From JAFMDF01 sp964644655 (GTDB taxonomy: Bacteria > Bacteroidota > Bacteroidia > Chitinophagales > Saprospiraceae): 6,248 nucleotides of DNA. Below the pieces are notes generated by a model, which saw nothing but the letters and a program-made list of their open reading frames with translations, was not told where the DNA came from and ran no database searches. The stretch is taken from positions 1 through 6,248 of the forward strand of contig CAZXYA010000551.1 in assembly GCA_964644655.1 (NCBI GenBank), written 5' to 3'. The position numbers and the translations under genes were made by a program. Below, piece by piece: positions 1-4,763 of the stretch (within the stretch, counting starts at the first letter, position 1; every line of letters begins with the position of its first letter).

Positions 1-45
1 TAAAATCCCTCCGAACGAGGCGACGAAGCCGCCAAGTGAGTTTTA
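1..45. repeat. GC-rich palindromic intergenic element (REP-like), possibly cut by window edge
   Basis: This short GC-rich island sits in otherwise AT-rich DNA. The ends taaaa (1-5) and tttta (41-45) are complementary. Inside are two overlapping small stems: cctc 8-11 with gagg 17-20, and ggcg 19-22 with cgcc 30-33. The short open frame through it (NPSERGDEAAK then stop) begins right after a stop at 1-3, so it is not a gene end. The look is that of a dispersed palindromic repeat, but I see only one copy here, so the class is inferred. Confidence 0.35.
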
Positions 46-70
46 GATTTAAGTGCTAATGCATAAACTA

Positions 71-108
71 AAAAATGAGTAAACCAGTTACCCAATTTAC
101 TCATTTTC
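71..108 (-). terminator. Inverted repeat downstream of histidine kinase, likely terminator
   Basis: A perfect 12-bp inverted repeat pairs aaaatgagtaaa (72-83) with tttactcatttt (96-107) across a 12-nt loop. Read on the minus strand it lies about 27 nt past the kinase stop and its distal arm runs into a TTTTTT tract (75-70), as in an intrinsic terminator. The stem is AT-rich, so it may be weak. A third copy of the arm, tttactcattt at 120-130, lies between the kinase stop and the hairpin and could pair with the 73-83 arm instead, giving an alternative fold. Confidence 0.5.
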
Positions 109-134
109 TAATTTGTTCATTTACTCATTTGCAT

Positions 135-1598
135 TCAATCCGAATAAGTAGGCAAAGCAAAAGTAAAAGCAGTTCCTTCATTTAATTTACTTTGTACTCG
201 AATGGTAGCATTATGTAACTCCAAGATTTTTTTGACAATAGCCAAACCTAATCCAGCACCATTATTATTAGATTGAGTTACTGTTTTATTCGTTTTTCGA
301 TAGCGATCAAAAATAAACTCCTGCTCTTCTTCTGGAATGCCCGGTCCTGTATCCGCTACTTTAATTTGCACCCCATCTTTCAATTCTTCCAATCCTATCG
401 TAACAGTTCCTGAATCAGGGGTAAATTTTAAGGCATTGTCCATTAAATTTTGAATAACTCTTTCTACTAAAGATACATCCGCAAAAACGATAGGCAAATC
501 TGCTTTGTGCTCTACCTTTACGGTTATATTTTTTTCTTTTGCTAATACTTGATATCTTGCAAAGGCATCTTGTACTAAATCGGTCAATTGGAATGGCTCC
601 TTCTGAGGTTCAATCTGTCGGGCTTCTAATTTAGAATATTCAAATAACTGTTTGATTAAATCGGCTAATTTTTCAGAGCTATTTAGAATAATATTTAAAT
701 ATTTCTGCCTATTCTCTGAGGAGATATTACCTTCCTTCATCAATAGCGTTTCAACGTATCCTTGCATAATTGCTAAAGGGGTCCGTAAATCGTGCGATAC
801 ATTTGCAATTAATTCTCTTCGTAAGTTTTCAACAGACTTAAGTTCGTCAATATTTGCAACTATTGTATCAGCCATCGAATTAAAAGTTTCTCCCAAAATA
901 GGAAAGTCCCCTTTAGTATCTTTGCAAACTCTAGCTTTTAAATCTCCTTCTTTAAATCGAGTAACGGTTCCAACATATTGTCTTAAATTTTTTGTTAAAA
1001 ACCAGATGGCGATTAAACCAATAATCAAAGCACCAATTAAAGCCAAAGCAAATAACTGCATCCCCAGCTTAGGGATATAGCAATGAATTAAATCCGCAGC
1101 TACAGCGGCCTCTTTTTGACTAGCTAAGATTACATACCAATAACCCAAAAGATCATCTCCCCTCGTAATAGGTGCTGCCGAAAATACATTTGTTTCGCCA
1201 GCAAATCTAGGATCATCCCCCTTAATAGGTAATGCTCGTGATTCTGATAAGAATGCTTCAACTGGGCGTAAATTGACGTTTTCTATTTCTATTTCCTTAT
1301 ATGGAGAAACATAAGTCAGAATTTTACCAGCAGGATCTAATAAATACACCTCAATACTAGGATTAGTAACCATCATGGAGTGCATTACTTCCTGAATAAC
1401 CCCTTTTTTAAAAGAACCGTCCTCTTCAAAAGGATCGACTTCCTTGGTCATACTTTTTGCAATCCCTCCATACAACATTTGGTTTGTCTCTTGTAAATAC
1501 TCTTGTGCGATAAAGCCCGTAATCAAGACATATACAAAGCCCAAAATGACTAATAACGAAAGTAAAGCCGCTGAAATTTTCCAATATAAATATTTCAT
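135..1598 (-). CDS. Membrane sensor histidine kinase (HAMP, HisKA, HATPase_c) of a two-component system
   Basis: This 487-residue inner-membrane kinase should sense an extracytoplasmic signal, autophosphorylate and pass phosphate to the response regulator encoded just upstream. Domain order: TM1 about 8-30; periplasmic sensor about 31-176; TM2 about 178-202; HAMP about 203-255; HisKA dimerisation domain with the phospho-acceptor His269 in NVSHDLRTPL; HATPase_c with N-box QNLMDNALKF (N384, N388), G1 DTGPGIP (D416), F-box FDRYRK (430-435) and G2 GAGLGLAIV (447-455). All catalytic motifs are intact, so it should be active. The sensor has a PAS/Cache-like strand pattern (IEVYLLDPAGKILTYVSP, 82-99) plus GDDPR (127-131) and VFSAAPI (138-144). 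The ligand cannot be read from sequence. The start has no clear Shine-Dalgarno, but TM1 begins directly after it. A TAAATTTG box (1626-1619) lies just upstream and could give this gene its own weak promoter. Function class is certain; the signal is unknown. Confidence 0.95.
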   Translation of the reverse strand: MKYLYWKISAALLSLLVILGFVYVLITGFIAQEYLQETNQMLYGGIAKSMTKEVDPFEEDGSFKKGVIQEVMHSMMVTNPSIEVYLLDPAGKILTYVSPYKEIEIENVNLRPVEAFLSESRALPIKGDDPRFAGETNVFSAAPITRGDDLLGYWYVILASQKEAAVAADLIHCYIPKLGMQLFALALIGALIIGLIAIWFLTKNLRQYVGTVTRFKEGDLKARVCKDTKGDFPILGETFNSMADTIVANIDELKSVENLRRELIANVSHDLRTPLAIMQGYVETLLMKEGNISSENRQKYLNIILNSSEKLADLIKQLFEYSKLEARQIEPQKEPFQLTDLVQDAFARYQVLAKEKNITVKVEHKADLPIVFADVSLVERVIQNLMDNALKFTPDSGTVTIGLEELKDGVQIKVADTGPGIPEEEQEFIFDRYRKTNKTVTQSNNNGAGLGLAIVKKILELHNATIRVQSKLNEGTAFTFALPTYSD

Positions 1599-1727
1599 TC
1601 CTATAAGTTCTGAATTTACAAATTTAGGACAGATGTACTACTGTTTAATTAGATTGTATGAATATATACAGACTTCCTACTCAATAATTTAATATTGAAT
1701 AGATAAACAGAAAGAAAATTGATAATT

Positions 1728-1791
1728 ATCCGTTGGGAAGCTAATCCATTGGGCGTGTTTTTTTCCCAACGGATTAGTTTTCCCAGCGGAT
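1728..1791. repeat. Long hairpin built from four AATCCGTTGGG-type units between regulator and kinase genes
   Basis: Four related units lie in the 225-bp gap: 1728-1739 and 1741-1753 in one orientation, 1765-1777 and 1780-1791 in the other. The outer pair forms 12 bp (one G-T wobble at 1733/1786). The inner pair forms 13 bp with one mismatch (1748/1770). Only a 1x2-nt bulge separates the two stems, and the loop is 11 nt (1754-1764, T-rich). An alternative register pairs 1728-1739 with 1763-1774 perfectly over 12 bp. On the minus strand no clear T-run follows; on the plus strand TTTT follows. It could be a dispersed palindromic element, an RNA processing or attenuation hairpin, or a weak terminator. 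Confidence 0.7.
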
Positions 1792-1823
1792 TTTAGATGC
1801 ATTATTAAAATAAGTAATATTAA

Positions 1824-2531
1824 TTATAACTCCTCATTAAAGCGATATCCTACTCCCCATGTAGTTAGGATATAGGAAGGTTTTTGTATGTCTGGTTCAA
1901 TTTTATTCCGTAAACGATTAATATGAGAATTGACTGTATGTTCAAATCCATCAAAATCATATCCCCATACAATATTTAATAGTTTTGATCGATCATAACT
2001 TTTGCCTGGGTTACTGGCCAATAAAGTCAATAATTCAAATTCCTTTGGAGATAGTTCTACTCTTTCGGACTTTATCGTTACTTTTCTTAAATCCGTGTCT
2101 ATTTTTAAATCGCCGAAGTCCAATTTAGTATTGTTATTTTCATGTACTTGCTCTATTCTTTCCATCAAATCAATTCTTCTAAATATTGCTTTTACTCTAG
2201 CAATAAATTCTCGAATACTAAATGGCTTAGTTATATAATCATCTGCTCCCATTTCCAAACCTAATACTTTATCAATTTCTTCTGATCGAGCAGTTAACAT
2301 CAAAATAGGGGTTCTTACATCCTTTGCTCTTAAGGTTCGACAAATCTCAATACCATCTTTGTAAGGCAGCATCACATCTAATAAAATTAAATCATATTTA
2401 TTATTTAAACCTTTTTCTAATCCCAATTTACCATCCATAGCCTTATCTACCGTACAATCTAAATCTTGCAAGTGGATTTCTAAAAGATTAACAATATTGG
2501 GATCATCTTCAACTACTAGTACTTTCTTCAT
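1824..2531 (-). CDS. OmpR/PhoB-family response regulator (receiver plus winged-helix DNA-binding domain)
   Basis: This cytoplasmic transcription factor is the probable partner of the downstream kinase. Taking the ATG at 2531 gives 235 residues, typical for the family, beginning directly with the receiver strand MKKVLVVEDD. Receiver (1-120): acidic pocket D9/D10, phospho-acceptor D52 in LILLDVMLP, T80 in MLTARSEE, K102 in YITKPF. The C-terminal winged helix (about 138-232) carries VELSPKEFELLTLLASNPG, the recognition-helix region HTVNSHINRLRNKIE and the closing wing WGVGYRF. The frame stays open upstream to ATG 2603 and GTG 2612, which would add 24-27 lysine/arginine-rich residues. I prefer 2531 because receivers normally start at this strand, but no Shine-Dalgarno decides it. 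An 11-bp direct repeat near 2753-2773 is a plausible autoregulatory site. It is divergent from the methyltransferase gene. The regulon is unknown; a phosphate-type role is only hinted at by the operator. Confidence 0.95.
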   Translation of the reverse strand: MKKVLVVEDDPNIVNLLEIHLQDLDCTVDKAMDGKLGLEKGLNNKYDLILLDVMLPYKDGIEICRTLRAKDVRTPILMLTARSEEIDKVLGLEMGADDYITKPFSIREFIARVKAIFRRIDLMERIEQVHENNNTKLDFGDLKIDTDLRKVTIKSERVELSPKEFELLTLLASNPGKSYDRSKLLNIVWGYDFDGFEHTVNSHINRLRNKIEPDIQKPSYILTTWGVGYRFNEEL

Positions 2532-2735
2532 AGCGATGGTGGTCGTTTTGACCTTTTTAGGTTTATTTAAAAATCTTGTTATTTTATTTTTTCGGGACTC
2601 CATCTTAACCACTTTCTACTATTTTGTAATATACGATGATTCTATTCAGCAAACAATATTATGGGGCTAAGCTAGGTTTTTATATTTTTGGAATAATCGT
2701 TTATTAGATGATAAATGTTTAATTTCTTATACCTA

Positions 2736-2773
2736 CAAAATTAGGTTTTTAGTATCACAGAACTATCACAGAA
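2736..2773 (-). promoter_or_regulatory. Pho-box-like direct repeat with adjacent -7 box upstream of the response regulator
   Basis: TATCACAGAA occurs at 2753-2762 and again at 2764-2773, an 11-bp period as expected for a dimer of an OmpR-family regulator. On the minus strand this reads CTGTGATAGTTCTGTGATA, differing from the classical Pho-box half-site CTGTCAT by one base in each half. On the same strand TAATTTTG (2743-2736) matches the Bacteroidota -7 box TAnnTTTG and starts after a 9-bp gap. No TTTG -33 box is visible, as is common at activator-dependent promoters. Predicted transcription would begin near 2730, leaving a leader of about 120-200 nt depending on the start codon. Operator function is inferred. 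Confidence 0.45.
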
Positions 2774-2839
2774 AGTGGAAAATTTCATAACATTTATTTC
2801 TATGATTCTATAGTAAAGATAAAAACGCTAAAAAGTTCA

Positions 2840-2847
2840 TAGGTTTG
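2840..2847 (+). promoter_or_regulatory. Candidate -7 box for the methyltransferase gene
   Basis: TAGGTTTG is an exact match to the Bacteroidota -7 consensus TAnnTTTG and lies 37 nt before the methyltransferase ATG, which would give a leader of about 25-30 nt. There is no good TTTG -33 element at the usual distance, so the call rests on the single box in AT-rich DNA. Confidence 0.35.
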
Positions 2848-2884
2848 CACTATTATTTGACATTTTATTTTTTCAATTTTTCTA

Positions 2885-3619
2885 ATGTATTCTACACTAA
2901 AAAACATTATTAAATCTGTTATTCCTAACGCATGGCTTAACTCCTATCAACATTTATTTCGAGAAATTATATATTGGTTTTATAAAGGAAAAAAATTTCA
3001 ATGTAACATCTGTAAAGCAAAGCTACGATCGTTTATTCTATTAAATAACAAGGATTTATTATGTCCAAGATGTGGCAGTTTACCAAGAACTCGACGATTA
3101 TTCCAACTATTACACAATAAACAATTCCTTCAAGGCAAATTACTCCATTTCTCGCCACCTAATTGTCTGCATAAAATATTTACCCAAACTATTGGATTGG
3201 AATATGTTAGTTCTGATTTTGAAAATGAATTTTTAGCGAAGCATCAATATGACTTGACCGCAATTGAAACGCCCAATGATACTTTTGATGGCTTCATTGC
3301 CTATCATATTTTAGAGCATATACAAGCCGACCAAAAAGCAATGGAAGAATTATATCGAGTAACCAAAAAAGGAGGTAAAGGCTTGATTCAAACCCCTTTT
3401 AAAGATGGGCCTATTTACGAAAATAAAACCATTCAATCACCAGCAGAAAGGCTGCTTCATTTTGGACAAGAAGACCATGTTAGGATTTATAGTGTAGATG
3501 CCTTACAAACTCGATTGGTTTCAGCAGGTTTTAAAGTGGAAAGATTAGATTATAAAGCAGCAGCCGATAATGTCTTTGGATTCAAAATACTAGAGACTGT
3601 TTTGCTTGTCACAAAGTGA
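2885..3619 (+). CDS. Class I SAM-dependent methyltransferase with N-terminal zinc ribbon
   Basis: This 244-residue soluble enzyme is predicted to transfer a methyl group from S-adenosylmethionine; the substrate is unknown. A four-cysteine zinc ribbon comes first: C40-x2-C43 and C60-x2-C63, the latter in LCPRCGSLPRTRRLF. The Rossmann methyltransferase domain follows (about 84-240). Its motif I is degenerate, LLHFSPPNCL (86-95) rather than a GxGxG loop. Next come SSDF (109-112), DTFDGFIAYHILEHI (132-146, motif II and the H-LEH signature), ELYRVTKKGGKGLIQTPF (155-172) and the FGQEDHVRIY block (193-202). I recognise this layout (CPxCGSL..R, LHF.P, HxLEH, FGQxDHVR) as a widespread family often found near surface-glycan genes, but no glycan genes are present here. 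The start is supported because the short basic helix before the ribbon is part of the family layout. It stands alone on the plus strand, divergent from the response regulator. No signal peptide or membrane segment is seen. Confidence 0.88.
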   Translation: MYSTLKNIIKSVIPNAWLNSYQHLFREIIYWFYKGKKFQCNICKAKLRSFILLNNKDLLCPRCGSLPRTRRLFQLLHNKQFLQGKLLHFSPPNCLHKIFTQTIGLEYVSSDFENEFLAKHQYDLTAIETPNDTFDGFIAYHILEHIQADQKAMEELYRVTKKGGKGLIQTPFKDGPIYENKTIQSPAERLLHFGQEDHVRIYSVDALQTRLVSAGFKVERLDYKAAADNVFGFKILETVLLVTK

Positions 3620-3626
3620 ATCACCA

Positions 3627-3667
3627 CCACCACAGGTGGTGGCTTAAAATAACCCTCTAAAAGAGGG
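3627..3667. terminator. Twin hairpins just after the methyltransferase stop
   Basis: The first stem pairs ccacca (3627-3632) with tggtgg (3637-3642) over a CAGG tetraloop, only 7 nt past the stop codon. The second pairs ccctct (3653-3658) with agaggg (3662-3667) over an AAA loop. Neither has a clear T-run on the plus strand. On the minus strand the second is followed by TTATTTT. They probably end or protect the methyltransferase transcript. A bidirectional role, with read-through from rimM, is possible. Confidence 0.4.
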
Positions 3668-3757
3668 CTGTTGCCAATTATACAAAATGCAACTTGTTTT
3701 ATTCAGCAAATTAAGCAGATAACAGACTTCCATTATTTAATTACTGGCAAAGCCCAA

Positions 3758-3781
3758 CGTCCATGACCACCGTCAAGGACG
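3758..3781. repeat. Imperfect 9-bp hairpin
   Basis: The arms cgtcc (3758-3762) and ggacg (3777-3781) pair. After one A-A mismatch, tgac (3764-3767) pairs with gtca (3772-3775) around a CACC loop. It has no T-run on either side. It is one of several unrelated palindromes in this spacer; function unknown. Confidence 0.4.
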
Positions 3782-3880
3782 ATGATTTTCTACTTTTGAA
3801 TAAAATTTACTGAATGTAATGTTTTCTATTGAAACTACTGCTATGTTTCCAAAGTTTTGCTTATTTATAATTTTATTTTC

Positions 3881-3987
3881 AGGTGCATCAGCACCGACAA
3901 TATTTGTAACTCAGACTCTCCTTACTTGCTCTTTAGAGGTGCGTCAGCACCGATTATGTTTAACATCGTCGTCGGTGCTAACGCACT
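3881..3987. repeat. Three copies of a GGTGCGTCAGCACCGA palindromic unit
   Basis: Copy 1 (3881-3897) and copy 2 (3937-3953) are direct repeats, aggtgcRtcagcaccga, with one difference. Copy 3 (3972-3987) is inverted, reading agtgcgttagcaccga on the minus strand. Copies 1 and 2 are perfect small hairpins (ggtgc/gcacc, 4-nt loop). Copies 2 and 3 can also pair with each other over about 16 nt with an 18-nt loop. Spacing is irregular (39 and 18 nt between copies) and the spacers are unlike, so this is not a CRISPR array. It looks like a REP-type dispersed repeat cluster. Confidence 0.65.
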
Positions 3988-4057
3988 TTTATGGAGGTGA
4001 TTCCAAGTGTTTTAGTTTAAAAATATAGTCGATGCTGTTTAAGATTTAGAGAAAACG

Positions 4058-4585
4058 CTATTCCAAATTCAATAACCCTTCTGGCAAATCCATTTTAATG
4101 ATTTGCGCTCCCTCCTCAATAGCAAGAATTAAATGCTCATTCATTGGAATCAAGATTTCACTTTCATTAATCGTAAGCACCGCCATTTCTTGTTGGGGAT
4201 ATTCCACAATTGCCTCTATTTTACCTAGTTTGCCAAGTGTCCTATCTTCTATTGTGTAGTGTACATATTTGGCAAAAAACAAGCCTTTATCAACTGCTAT
4301 GACTTTAGTTTCATCTGGTAATAAATCTTTGGTTCGAATAAAAATTTCTTTACCAGTTAGCTCAAGTGCTGATTCCTTAGAATTGTGATCTTCAAACTTT
4401 ACAGTAAAGGGGTTCTCAAAATTAATATATTCAATAAAATAAGGTATTTTTCGACCAGCTAACCCTAGAAAAAGTACTTCGGCTTGCGCCAAATCCTCTA
4501 GATAATAATCTGTTATATTTAACTTAAGTTCCCCTTTGACGCCATAAGTTTTTTTGGTAAAACCAATACTTTGATAGTCACTCAT
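4058..4585 (-). CDS. rimM: Ribosome maturation factor RimM
   Basis: RimM binds ribosomal protein S19 and the 3' domain of 16S rRNA and helps assemble the head of the 30S subunit in the cytoplasm. The 175-residue length is normal for the family. The N-terminal RimM domain opens with IGFTKKTYGVKGELKL (7-22), the family signature. The PRC-barrel domain follows, about 100-172, with LGKLGKIEAIVEYPQQEMAVL (117-137), EILIPMNEHLI (143-153) and the typical ending DLPEGLLNLE (166-175). The ATG at 4585 places the signature at the expected position. In many bacteria rimM follows rpsP and precedes trmD. Here the upstream neighbour is an unrelated secreted redox protein and no rpsP is visible, so it seems transcribed alone, probably from a -7 box at 4618-4611. 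There is no Shine-Dalgarno. Confidence 0.96.
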   Translation of the reverse strand: MSDYQSIGFTKKTYGVKGELKLNITDYYLEDLAQAEVLFLGLAGRKIPYFIEYINFENPFTVKFEDHNSKESALELTGKEIFIRTKDLLPDETKVIAVDKGLFFAKYVHYTIEDRTLGKLGKIEAIVEYPQQEMAVLTINESEILIPMNEHLILAIEEGAQIIKMDLPEGLLNLE

Positions 4586-4610
4586 TTATTAAATTCATTA
4601 AAATAAATTG

Positions 4611-4618
4611 CAAAAATA
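4611..4618 (-). promoter_or_regulatory. Candidate -7 box for rimM
   Basis: On the minus strand TATTTTTG matches the Bacteroidota -7 box TAnnTTTG, 25 nt before the rimM ATG, implying a leader of roughly 20 nt. A TTTG lies at 4652-4649 but is about 30 bp away, too far for the usual -33 spacing of about 19-21 bp. Confidence 0.35.
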
Positions 4619-4717
4619 GGGCTTTTGAATCTTATTTTAATTCGCTTCCAAATAGGGATAGGCAGGATTTAATGGGGGATTTTCTCGTTTATTATAGAAC
4701 CAATCACCCTTAAAGGG

Positions 4718-4761
4718 AAGGGGCCTCCAAAATCTTAAGTTTCTAGAAGCCCCCTTTTTTT
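4718..4761. terminator. Hairpin with T7 run between the redox gene and rimM
   Basis: The arms aagggg (4718-4723) and cccctt (4751-4756) pair, followed after a C-C mismatch by ct/ag (4725-4726 with 4748-4749). A run of seven T (4755-4761) borders the distal arm on the plus strand. The flanking genes both read on the minus strand, where the T-run appears as an A-run before the stem and the exit side is only ccttccctttaa. The element starts 3 nt past the redox gene stop, so I think it separates the two transcripts, but its best-formed orientation faces the other way. Confidence 0.45.
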
Positions 4762-4763
4762 GA

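Larger units (their letters stand above)
3620..4057. other. 438-bp gene-free spacer rich in small hairpins
   Basis: This spacer lies between the convergent methyltransferase and rimM genes. I see no credible gene: the longest open frame (about 69 codons from 3819) runs through palindromic repeats and has no recognisable domain. The spacer holds the twin hairpins at 3627-3667, a 24-nt hairpin at 3758-3781 and three copies of a GGTGC...GCACC unit between 3881 and 3987. The density of palindromes suggests accumulated dispersed repeats. Confidence 0.6.

Noticed and set aside
4..39. C-terminal end of an upstream gene (NPSERGDEAAK)
   Set aside because: An in-frame stop at 1-3 directly precedes it, so it cannot be the tail of a protein in this frame; better explained as a palindromic repeat.
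652..1080. Open frame of 142 codons on the plus strand
   Set aside because: Lies fully antisense to the HAMP-HisKA part of the histidine kinase, whose motifs are intact; a shadow frame.
1444..1692. 82-codon plus-strand frame overlapping the kinase start
   Set aside because: Antisense to the N-terminus and TM1 of the kinase and extends into the AT-rich gap without domain features.
3881..3987. Possible short CRISPR array
   Set aside because: Only three imperfect units, one inverted, with unequal spacing, and no cas genes nearby.
3819..4028. Open frame of 69 codons on the plus strand
   Set aside because: It runs through the GGTGC palindromes, has no recognisable domain and no family resemblance; best seen as a chance frame in the spacer.
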